Source: Blastomyces gilchristii SLH14081
Lineage: Eukaryota > Ascomycota > Eurotiomycetes > Onygenales > Ajellomycetaceae
Direction of reading: 5' to 3'
Length of the DNA stretch: 64,000 bases
Assembly: GCF_000003855.2 (NCBI RefSeq)
Contig: NW_003101677.1
Coordinates: forward strand, 624,392 to 688,391
Shown here piece after piece: positions 12,395 to 22,479 of the stretch; positions within the stretch are counted from its first letter, which is position 1, and the number at the start of each line of letters is the position of its first letter. A model generated the notes under the pieces. The model did no database searches. It had not been told where the DNA came from and worked only from the letters and a program-made list of their open reading frames with translations. Made by a program: the position numbers and the translations under genes.

Positions 12395-14492
12395 TTAAAA
12401 TGATATTGATTATAATCTGTATTCAGAAAAGTAATAATATTTAATAATACTCTCTGTTGAATTTTCAACAAATGAGTACTATGTTATGATATTATGTAAG
12501 TGAGAAATGATTTCATGATCTCATTTAATGTCATTTTTAATAATAGAATCAGAATGAAAATGTGACTAAGAATATAATATTCTTTATCTGAGACTAGATT
12601 TTTATTTGAAAAGTGAATCTGAGACCTTTAATATTTGATATAACGGGATTTGAAATCAATGTGATGAACACAAACCATGATCAGAAGTAATGCTTTTAGG
12701 CAATGTGATAACTGTAAAGTTTGATCCTGATCTCAGACACGGTCACACGGTCAGTCTACTTTTCATCATCTTCTCATGAATTTTATTTAAAAGTTTCAAT
12801 CTCACTTTTACTTCTGATACTGAGAGATACTCTGTTCTCTGTATCTCTTTAACATTCTGACTGTCTATTCTTCTCTTTGAAATATCATCTGCAATATCAC
12901 TGAGTAATGAAGAATTATATTCATAATAAGTATAGAAAGAAGATATCTTTAAGATTGCATTCTTTACATTATTATACATGAATTCAGCAGTCAGAAGATG
13001 TTTAAATCAATCATTCTAATAATATAAACAGAACACTTAAAGATACTGTTTTAATATCTGATTCTGATATTCAGTCTGACTATCTATCTACAGATGAAAT
13101 ACAGTACTGAGAAGATATCTTATTATAAAATGATAGTAAAAGACTAATCAGTACTTGCTAATAAAGAGGGATTCTCAATCTGTTATCAATGATTTCAGAG
13201 CACTGTGATTACAAATGATGATATTTAAAAACAGATCAGTTAATTCAGAGACTTTAATCTTTTTATAAGTAGAAATATATTTCATCATTTTCATAAAGCA
13301 GTTAACAATGATCAAAATTAAGTCATATTCTTTGACTCTTATTAACTTCAGCAGGTCAACTATGAAATCTATTAATAGATTCTGTTATGAGTTCTTTGAA
13401 ACAGACAGTGATATCAACTTATCATATTACTTATATCACAGAATCTTTATTCTTTAATAGATGTTATAAGTCTTAATATACTCTTTGACATCTATCTGAA
13501 GCTTGTCTCAAATATATTTATATTTTAGAAGCTTTTCAGTCTTCTCTAATCTGAAAGTGTCTCACATGAGAATTATTATAATGAATTCTTAATAACTTCT
13601 GATGCATCACTCTGCTATGAGAGACAAAGACTGAATCATTCAGCAGTAGAAGTTCACATTCTTGTAGTTATCAGTGACTTGATTTCTTAGTGATATCATC
13701 TCACTCAGAGTCTATCTCTTTCAAGTTCAAACTGAATTCTTTCTTCTTCAACTTCTGAATTTAAGCTGCAGTAGAGATGTCTCTCTTCTGTAACTTATCA
13801 ATAAATTCTAAAAGTAGTCAGATTGAAAGATTGTAGACTGTTTCATTCTTTATCAATTCAATGATAGTAAGATATAACATGAGAAGCTCATGATCTTCAG
13901 TGTCAGTTCTCTGTAAGAATCTGAGTTTTCTTTCATCTTCTATACTGAATCATGCAGCTGTCTTATCAGCACTGTTTCTGAGCTTTAGAGAATCTCAATT
14001 CTCTGCAGCCAGCTTCTTCTGCAGTGATGATAGAGATTCTTTTATAGAATTCTTCTCTGTATTAACAATATTATAATCAGGCTGTTTAAATGATATGTTG
14101 ATAAGATTAAGCTAATCTAGACAGTATCAGATATAGAAATCATACTCTGAAAGCAGCTTCACTCATCTGGCTTGACATTCTATCAAGCTCTTTGTTGTCA
14201 AGAAGTAATGTAGATTTATATAATCTGTGAGAACTTGCACTGAATACTTACTATTCTGAAGATAATGTTGTCAGATCTTAAAGAATTTGACAATTATTAA
14301 TATCTCTTAATTATGAGTATCATACCTTCTCTGCATAAGTAATAACTTCTTGAAGAAGAAGATCACTGATCTTTATTTATAGCATCTTATAGACTCTGTG
14401 AAAAAGTCTTCTCTTACAGATATTTCATTATCTGTATTCTCAGAGATAATTATTCTCTGATTCTTTCAATGTTGAAAGATCTCTGATATCAA

Positions 14493-15500
14493 CTATGAAA
14501 AGATTTCATAGATCTTATTCTCAGATACATCAGTCTCATACTGACTGAGTAAGTCAGAGTTAAAGTGATTCAGTATTATAATATCTGTAAAAGCTTGTTT
14601 CAATTCTGTAAATATCTGTATAATATCTTGAGTGAGAGTAAATAGTTCTGTTTTTCTGTCTTTCATACTTCTCTTTAACAGATCTGTAAGAAGAACAGTA
14701 ATCTGTGAATATATATAGATGAATTGTCTGTAGAAGTTTACAAATTCTAGAAATATCTGCCTCTTATAATACATTCACAGTGCTAGTCAGTTCTCAATGA
14801 TGAAGACTCAGCTTCAGTTCATTAAAATGCTGTTCATCTCAATAATATAATCTAAGAAATCAATCTCCTGCATGTAGAATGAGCATTTTTCAGTGTTTGT
14901 ATAGAGTTAATGCTGTCTTAAGTGACTTAACACTTCTCAAATATGAGTATCATGTTCTTTCTCTGTTTTGAAGAAGATTAGAATGTTGTCTGAGTATACT
15001 ATGTAGAAGATGTCAACAAGGTCTCACAGTATCTCATTTATATAGATCTGAAAGATGACTGAAGTGTTACAAAGATCAAAAGATAAAACAAGATATTTAA
15101 AATTGCTGTACTTGATATGAAAAGCCATTTTTCAAATATTGTCTTTGTTAACTCTGATTCTATGATAGACATTCTATATATTAATCTTTGAGAACATCTT
15201 TGTTTCAGATAATTGATTGATCATCTCATCAATTAACAGTAATGAATAGTAATTCTTAACTGTCATCTTATTAAGATCTCTGTAGTCTACACATAGGTGT
15301 AGTCTACTGTTCTTCTTAAGTATAAAGAGTATAGACATCTCTGCTGAACTCTTTAATAAGTATATTCAGTTCTTTGATTGCACTTTCTTAAGATATTTGC
15401 ACAGAACATTTAATTTCTTTACAGATAAGTTATAAAGAGGCCTGTACAGCACTGTTACACTGTCTTCAAGATAAATCTTATATTATATCTTGATATCAGA
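14493..15500 (-). pseudogene. Gyp2-A reverse transcriptase / RNase H remnant
   Basis: The RNase H part keeps recognisable Ty3/gypsy signatures: FLEFVNFYRQFI, PLTDL-like LLTDLLK, F-T-x-LKQAFT and ILNHFNSD, ending YETD (usual VETDAS). Upstream on the minus strand (about 15.0 kb), FQIYINEIL ... IVYSDNILIF corresponds to the RT YLDDILIF motif with the Asp-Asp degraded. Stops and substitutions throughout make this a relic. Confidence 0.75.
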
Positions 15501-16208
15501 AATCTTCACTGCTTCTCTTTCTGAAAAGATATTCTTATAATCTGTAAAAAGATGTTGTATATATTCATCTTCAATAACAGATACTGCTGCTAGTCTTGTA
15601 GCAGAGATGATAACTTCTTCACCTGTTCTCAAGTCTCAGTCACCTGCTACACAGTATATTGACTCTATCTTTTTCTCAAGATTCTTCTGATGAAACTCTT
15701 CAGATTTCTCTATTACTGTCTCTTCATTAGTGAGATAATATCATCATATCTGAGTAACTCAGTCAATGAGAGAATTGTTTTCTCTCAATTATAAGAGATC
15801 TAGAATAATGTTCTTATCTATAATATTGACTGTGTGAAGAAGCAGACTGCTCTTCTTGAAGGTTTCTTCTAAGTCTGTGATCACACACTTCACTTGAATT
15901 ATGTCAAAACAGTAGTATTTCATTTTATTGATAAATTTCATATAATCTGATAAGTCTATCTTCTTTCAATTCTTCATTAAAGAAAAGAAATAGAATATGA
16001 AATTAGTATCTACTCTGAAGTCAAGTAGGCATCTCACTAGTATCTTCTTATTCAGAGTATTCATTATGATCATAATATGAACTCAGAGATATGAGAATTA
16101 TCAATTCTTTATTTCTTTCTCTTCTTTATCTTTCACAGATACATTTGTCAGAAGAGAAGTTAACTTTGAGAAGATATCTTCTTAATTCCTTCTCTTCTTC
16201 AGCTTCTT

Positions 16209-16250
16209 ATAATCACTAGTATAGTGATTATCAGCTCTGCAGTTAAAATA
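16209..16250 (-). pseudogene. Gyp2-A gag zinc-knuckle remnant
   Basis: Minus-strand translation YFNCRADNHYTSDY matches C-x2-C-x4-H-x4-C with the first and last Cys changed to Tyr, i.e. TGC/TGT to TAT transitions. The spacing and position, upstream of pol on the same strand, fit a gypsy nucleocapsid. Confidence 0.6.
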
Positions 16251-17186
16251 GAGATCTTTGTCAAATCTTTTTTAATATTTCTTCACAGTGAGTAAAGAAT
16301 CAGAATACTTAAAATTCTTCTTTACTTTCTCTACACTGAAGCTGTCACAGCACTGTTTAGATCCTATCATTGATTACTTAGAAGAGATCTTATTAATCTT
16401 TTTCTTGAAGAATTGATTATTCAAATAGATTCAGAAAGTCAGGTTAACAAGCTCAGTGTAATTAATTAATAAACTCTGATACTGTAATATCATTATCTGC
16501 ATCTTATAAGTCAGCTTTGTAAGATAAAGCTGTATTTTTAATTGATTCAAATCATCAGTCAATTTCTCTCAATATTCTTCAAATCTTATATTGAAATTGA
16601 AAGAATTCTCATTATCTTATTAATATAATAAGTTAAACTGCTGCACTGCTATGAAGCTGTAGTTATAGTAATCTTCAATTTAGTTCAGTAGAAAGTTCTT
16701 GAATTCTTCTCAAGTTATTGTAGCATCAGTATGCTCAAGCTCTCTCTTCTTAATAGCTCAAGTAGTTGCAGAAATGCCTTCAAGAAGGTTGACAGTGTAT
16801 ATTACTTATATCTCATAAGTATTATACTGGCTCAGATTAAGGCAGAATTTTCATTCAATAGTATAGATAAAGCTGTGAAATTCAGATAATGTATTTTCCT
16901 TATATCTCAGAGAATCTCTGACCTTAATCTCTCTATCTTCATGATAGATGTAGATGTGTAGAGACTACAGCAGTGACAGACTAGTTGAAGAGCTTATATT
17001 AAAATATACTGTGAGTTCAGAAATCTCAGATTTCTGTCAGAGTAGAGATGTATACACTCTAGAAAATGATGTAAAGTTTTTCTCAGAGAATGAGATTGAA
17101 TTGATCTCAGTGTGAGTATATAAGATTATATCAGTCTGTTAGAGCTTAACTGATTCAAACTTATAATCAGATTAAGTGATTTAAAT

Positions 17187-17719
17187 TGTAATATAATGAA
17201 ACTGAAGTAGTGACTAGTCAGCAGTATTATATAAAGATAGTTGTTTAAGAAGCTGTATAAGTGAGCTTAACTATCTTACTTAAATAGTGAGCTCATAGAC
17301 TACAGAGTTATTATAAGAATATCACAGATATGATACTTAGTTTATTAAGAAGATTATATAAGAAACATAGTAACTCTTGTATATATTTCAGTAGAAGAAA
17401 AACAAATTATTAACTTTTTTGATAAGAAGTCAGCATTTAGCTATTCTATATAGATAATGAATGAATACTCTTATCTTATTTCATGAGTGAGAATAGCTGA
17501 AGTAATATCTCAGCAGCATCTTACTATCAAGAAAGAGCAATCTGCTGACCTTGTATAGAAGTGAGATTCTTATATTCATCAATCAGATCTTTCTATGATA
17601 TATCTGAATGATGTCATAGAGTGGTTGAAAACTGGTTCAGACAGGATGAAATCATCCGCATGGAAGTGATGAGCCGTGTGGAACCGCAACGAGGCCTTGG
17701 CGCGGCCGGGGGCGTGACA
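17187..17719 (-). repeat. Gyp2-A 5' LTR
   Basis: 533 bp from TGTAATAT to GGCGTGACA, followed by the target duplication TATAC. The last 100 bp (outer edge) keep CpG- and GG-rich sequence; the rest is AT-converted. Confidence 0.88.
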
Positions 17720-18009
17720 TATACTCAGAATTCTCATTCGCATTGCAGAATGAGCATTCTATTGAATTAAATCTATCATCAAATCTTTGCATATAAGATT
17801 TGAAATAGTTATATTCTAGTTTCAGCTGTATTATAGATGAGAATATTTTCTTTTTACATTTAATTAAACAAGATTTTCACTTGGGTTTTGTTTTAAATCT
17901 TGAATAATGTATACTCTTCTTTTATTTCTGCCAGCTTTCATTTCACTTATTTAAATATGATTCTTTTATTTTTCTCTTTATAAAAGATCAGAATATAATT
18001 TTTTGAATA

Positions 18010-18440
18010 AATCTGCTTAATTCTGAACTCTTTTTTACAGCTGAATCAGTCAATTCATTGTCATGAATATTCATATAAGCAGAAACTTAGTGCAGATGAA
18101 TTATCAGCTTTAATATTCTTCTCTTTTGAATTTTCAAAACAGAGTTTAAGATCAGTTCAAGATTCATTTAATCATTATAAATCTGACTATTTCTAAGTCT
18201 TTTTAAAGCAGCTTGACTGTTAGAGAATATTCATATCTCTTTCAAACTATTTCCTCTTTTATAAGATTTTATTTCAATGAGTTTGAAAGCTTTCACTATT
18301 ATAAATAGTTCAGCATCAAAGACTTCAGATTCACACTCTAAATTTCAGAAATCTGAGATAAAATTGATATTATCTTCAGTATAAGCATTGCCTGTGTCTA
18401 ATCTATTCAAATTCTCATTTTTAGAGTTATCTGAATAAAT
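18010..18440 (-). pseudogene. LINE RNase H domain remnant
   Basis: Minus-strand reading gives IYSDNSK (the usual YTDGS start of RNase H), then CESEVFDAELFIIVKAFKLI (usual EVYDAE-x-x-A) and IFSNSQAAL (usual SDSQAAL). About 200 bp later MNIHDNELTDSAVKK appears (usual GxxGNExADxxAK). This order and spacing define the RNase H domain of Tad1/I-clade LINE ORF2. Several stops interrupt the frame. The piece continues, after removal of Gyp2-A, in the C-terminal fragment at 3563-3406. Confidence 0.7.
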
Positions 18441-18689
18441 CAGAATAGAGTCTTCTATATTGATTGTAGAAATTCTCTTCAAATGCTGTTCATATTCTTT
18501 CTTCTTAGATAGTTCACTTATTTATAAGTCTATAAGAGATTCAAGCTTTTCTCTTCAGAGAGATATCTTCTCATGATCAACTTTTTCAACATTTAAAGAA
18601 GAAAATTAACTACAGATGCTAGTCACTTGCAGAATACATCTTAAGCTAATTATATTTAATTCTCTATAATTAATCAATTATTATGTCTG

Positions 18690-19277
18690 TTCTCTCGGAC
18701 CAGTCACTAATTTTCAGAGATATTAGTTAGTAACTGTCACTACTCACTTGATGATATACATATCAAGCTTTCAGTTGCTGATCTCGGCCTCATTAAATGT
18801 TCATAGATCTATTAATCAGTCATTATGACCTCACTCTGTGTTAGAGACTAATTATAGACTTGATAACTACAGTTCTCTCTATCAGTATTAGAGCTTGATA
18901 GTGAGCTTGCAGACTCTAGTCTATCAGACTACTCTGTCTAGAGTCTAGATACATGTCTAGATCTGCTAGTCAGATAATTTTTAAAATCATTCTCTGTATT
19001 TAAGAAGAAGCTAGGCTCTGATGACAGCTCTAGTTAGAGACTTGCTTAAGTAGTGTATAATCACTATATTAGACTTGACTCTATATTGTTAGAACCTTGA
19101 CAGATGTATAGTAGAATAGTGAGATATTAACATCTCATATCAGCTCTGATAAGTGTTCTCAGAATCTTACTTAACTAGTGACTTAACTTGCAGTAGAGAG
19201 TTCTATCTCATATCAAGTCTTACTAATTAGACTCAGTCTCTATTACATAAGAGCTTTCATGAGTAAGAAGTAACAGG
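18690..19277. other. Unrecognised AT-rich sequence between tRNA-like head and LINE body
   Basis: About 0.6 kb rich in CTAG, GTCTA and AGTC words (densest around 18910-18970). Its texture differs from the LINE coding part that follows. No protein similarity is seen in any frame. It may be the tRNA-unrelated body of a SINE or transduced sequence. Confidence 0.5.
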
Positions 19278-19358
19278 TGTCAGCAGTGAGATTCGAACTC
19301 ATGCATTTCTAATTTATACAGTCTTAATTACCAGTCTTATGAACTGAGTCACGCTGAC
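19278..19358 (-). tRNA. tRNA-Leu-like sequence (probably a retroposed relic)
   Basis: On the minus strand the ends pair as a 7-bp acceptor stem, GTCAGCG with TGCTGAC (one G-T wobble), plus a discriminator A. The T-arm GAGTTCGAATCTC is intact (4 of 5 stem pairs) and carries a good B-box. An A-box-like TGACTCAGTT follows the acceptor stem. GTCAGC...GCTGACA termini are typical of fungal tRNA-Leu, and 81 nt fits a type-II tRNA. The possible anticodons are AAG or TAA (both Leu). The D-stem and anticodon stem do not pair well, so it is probably not a working tRNA. Its 5' end lies 1-2 nt from the 13-bp duplication, making it the 5' end of the LINE-type insertion. Confidence 0.5.
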
Positions 19359-19884
19359 AGTATCTAAGCATTCTTTCAGTACTTTTATATTCAATTCTGT
19401 CAGTGTTGAAATTGTCTGCACAGGGATTTCTTATTGAGATAATCATTGAATTTCTTTATATTAACATTGTTAAGTTGCATGCATATTAGCTATTTATTAT
19501 TATTATAATTTTAACATTACTCAGAGTCACTGTAATACTGTGTCTATACTTATGTTTAAAAGTTCTCTTATACTATTATTAGACATGATTATATTAATCA
19601 TCAGATATGTAATATCTGTAAAATCAGAAGAAGTATAATCATATAAATATCTTATATATCTGTAATATCAGAACTCTCAGATCTTTCACTGATATTCTCT
19701 TTATAAGATCTTATTCTCTTTATAAGATCTTATTACAGAGCTAGAGTGACTGGTAAGTAAGCTTCTATCTAAGAACTCAGTGTTTACTTAACTGATTGAG
19801 ACTCAGTGTTTACTTAACTGTTTAACTATTTCTCTATTTGTTATATATCATTACACATTTGAATATCTTCTCAATAAATAATCA

Positions 19885-20194
19885 TGTGGCGGGCTGCGCC
19901 CGATCAATCATATAGACTATTTCATTACACTTCACAGATTTCAACCGCTTCATTCTTGAACATGTACACTCCGATTCTCAGCCATTCTCAATCGCTGATC
20001 CTCAGCCGTCATGAACATGTATAGATTCTTCCGCCCCGGAGCTTCACTGTGTACATCATCATATATGTGTATAAATATTCACTTTAATCACTGATTCTCA
20101 CACTTTCTCTTTCTTTTTCTTCTGTAATGTTTTTCTCTTTGTTATATAAGATCAATCAATATCATATCAATCTATTCAGTGTAGGCCTTTTACA
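19885..20194 (+). repeat. Gyp1-A 5' LTR
   Basis: 310 bp, TGTGGCGGGCTGCGCCC to GGCCTTTTACA. It is much less mutated than its partner LTR and retains many CpG and CC sites. Confidence 0.92.
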
Positions 20195-21438
20195 CTAGAA
20201 AAATGTTCATTGTCTTCTTATTAGAAATGATTATTCACATATTATCTTCTTATTAGAAACAATTATTCATTGAGATATTCAAATATGTAATAATGTATAA
20301 GAAATAGAGAAACAGTCAAACAGTTAAGTGAACACTGAGTTCTTAGATAGAAGCTTGCTTGTCAGTCACTCTGATCTTATAACAAGATCTTACAAAGAGA
20401 GTAAGGTCTTATAAGAGAATGTTAGTGAAAGACTCAAGAGTTCTGACACTTCAGATGTATGAGATATTCATACAATTACACTTTTACAGATATCACAAAT
20501 CTGATAAATGATATAATTATATCTAATAACAATATGAGAGAACTCTTGAATGTGAGTATAGATATAATATCACAGTGACTCTGAGCAATGTTGAAATTAC
20601 AATAATAATAAATAGCTGATATACATGCAACTCAACAATGTCAATATGAAGAGATTTAACAATTATCACAATAAGAAACTCATACATTTCAACATCTACA
20701 GAATCAAATACAAAAGCACTGAAAGAACACTTAGATACTTCTACATATTTCAATACTTCTGATCTCACTCTCTACTCATCATGAAGAATGAAAATGCTTG
20801 TAAAACTGAGTGTAGATGAAGATATCATCAGTTTATTAGTCAATCAAGATTGATATATCAATGAACAATTGAAGAATTGTATGAAACAGAAGTTTCATTC
20901 ATGAATAAAAGCATGTGAATCAGTGTTATAAACATCTGACAATATTATTAAATATCTTGATATTCTGTTCTAAGACACTGCTATATAACAGAAAGTATTA
21001 GATTGATTACAGAGCACTTAACAGAGAAATACTTCTTTTATAACATTCATCTCTGACTTCAATATCAAGATTCTAGAAACAGATGATCAATCTTGAAAGA
21101 ATTAAATAAAGATTAGTATGCTTAAGAAGACATTAACTTTTGAACTCTTACAGGCTCTTGTAAGTATAGATAAAGATCAGACTTATGAAGATTTCTGCAC
21201 ATAGCTCTGAACATTGAACAACTGTCTTATCAAGCTCAAGAGTATACAGAACAGTGATAGAAGATGTTACACTTCAGTCACTTATACACTCATACTGAAG
21301 AACAGCAATGATGCAGATGTCATGAACTGAATAGATTCAAATATCTATACATAAGCAAGAGTTTCTACTGTTTGAACATGCTTCTGAGTCTCTGAGATCA
21401 CTTCTGAAGAAGTCGCTGATTGATGTCAATATAAAGTA

Positions 21439-21480
21439 TGCATTAACTGTAACTGATTAGAACACATCACTTTCAACTGT
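21439..21480 (+). pseudogene. Gyp1-A gag zinc-knuckle remnant
   Basis: The plus-strand frame reads CINCN-stop-LEHITFNC, matching C-x2-C-x4-H-x4-C with a stop inside. The equivalent in Gyp1-D is near 61.66 kb. Confidence 0.7.
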
Positions 21481-22479
21481 CAATCAATCTATATGTCTTC
21501 ACACTTAAGAGAAAGACCGGCATCTCTTCAATCAAGAGAAAGATCAGTGTCTTCTTATTCAAAGAATGAATCAGTGCCTGTCTGCATCAATCATATTGCA
21601 GTGAAGAAAGATTCAGAAGATAAGTACAAGAATATTCTGATGAAACAGGGAAAAGATTAGCTTCTATTCAAATTTATAAACAGAAGCTTGAAGAGATTGA
21701 ACAACAATGATTTAAAGAGAAAATGACAATGAATGTGATTCTTGTATCTACTGTGATTGATAACATGTATAATATGAAAGTCATGATAGACAGCAGTCTA
21801 TGCTACTATACAATGATAAAATCTTCAGTCATAAGATGTTATAATCTTCAGTGTATTCTTTTATTAAAACTCTGACTTCTTACAGAATTTAATGATTCAA
21901 AAGATGTTTGTACTCATTATATAATGAAACTAAACATAGATGTGAGAGAATATCAATGTGAAGATGCCTACATATATGAAGTTAATAATCTCAATTATAA
22001 TCTTATATTAGAACTTGTCTGACTATCTGAACAAGGCATTTTATTGAATGCTTGAAACAGGAGCTTGATATTCTCTAACAATGATAGAATTCACAAAGAT
22101 GATATTCACAAGACTATGAATCTTACACAGATCTCTGCTAACACTTATAAAATACTCTGAAAAAGAAGTCATTATCAAAACTGCTAACAGAGTCACTGAT
22201 AAGATCACTGACAGCAGAACTGTATATCAATCTATTTCATCAGTCTGACTGATATTAAAAAGGCTCTAGAAAAGTTATTTCATATTATAATAACAGATTC
22301 TTATATGAAACTCTTCTAATAATATTATGAATATCTAGATATCTTCTGACAAGATAATAATGTTATAAATCTATCTCTCTTACAAGGTTCAGAAGTGAAC
22401 CACAGTATCAAGTTGAAAAAGAGAAATGACAAGAACTCTGAATTATTATAAGACTCTCTTTATAATATGTTCTGAGATG

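Larger units (their letters stand above)
6928..12758 (-). mobile_element. hAT DNA transposon, 5.8 kb, transposase broken
   Basis: The left terminus is TAGACTGGCCG and the right terminus CGGTCAGTCTA, flanked by exact 8-bp duplications CTTTTCAT at 6920-6927 and 12759-12766. An 8-bp TSD is diagnostic of hAT-type elements. The minus strand encodes a decayed hAT transposase (about 9.2-7.4 kb). The remaining 3.5 kb holds microsatellites and low-complexity stretches plus an unrecognised Lys-rich frame near 10.2-10.5 kb. It is inserted in the internal region of Gyp2-A downstream of pol. The terminal 80-90 bp are shared with the MITEs and are barely mutated. Confidence 0.85.
3569..17719 (-). mobile_element. 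Gyp2-A: complete Ty3/gypsy element with nested MITE and hAT
   Basis: The LTRs are at 3569-4614 (interrupted by a 506-bp MITE plus its 8-bp duplication, net about 532 bp) and 17187-17719 (533 bp). The 5-bp target duplications TATAC lie at 3564-3568 and 17720-17724. With nested insertions removed, the element is about 7.8 kb. Minus-strand remnants in order: a gag zinc knuckle (16250-16209, first and last Cys now Tyr), reverse transcriptase (about 15.5-14.9 kb, with a degenerate YxDD), and RNase H (14774-14493). A weaker chromodomain-like segment lies near 13.7 kb. A purine-rich stretch beside the 3' LTR (minus strand from about 4635 to 4615) is a likely polypurine tract. All frames are broken. 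Confidence 0.88.
2983..19359 (-). mobile_element. LINE-type (Tad1-like) retroposon with tRNA-Leu-like 5' end, split by Gyp2-A
   Basis: The segment is flanked by identical 13-bp direct repeats, GTATCTAAGCATT, at 2970-2982 and 19360-19372. Joining the two sides restores continuous Gyp1-B leader sequence, as seen intact in the copy near 60.93 kb. Read on the minus strand, it starts with a tRNA-like sequence (19358-19278). About 0.6 kb of unrecognised sequence follows, then LINE RNase H (18440-18010), then (after the Gyp2-A insertion) the LINE C-terminal domain (3560-3406) and an (AAT)n tail at 3000-2983. Net length without Gyp2-A is about 2.2 kb. A variable-length TSD and a simple-repeat tail are hallmarks of target-primed reverse transcription. 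The reverse transcriptase is mostly missing, so the LINE part is 5'-truncated. Confidence 0.7.

Noticed and set aside
12214..12444. Phe-rich membrane-protein-like frame
   Set aside because: Translation of a T-rich low-complexity tract.
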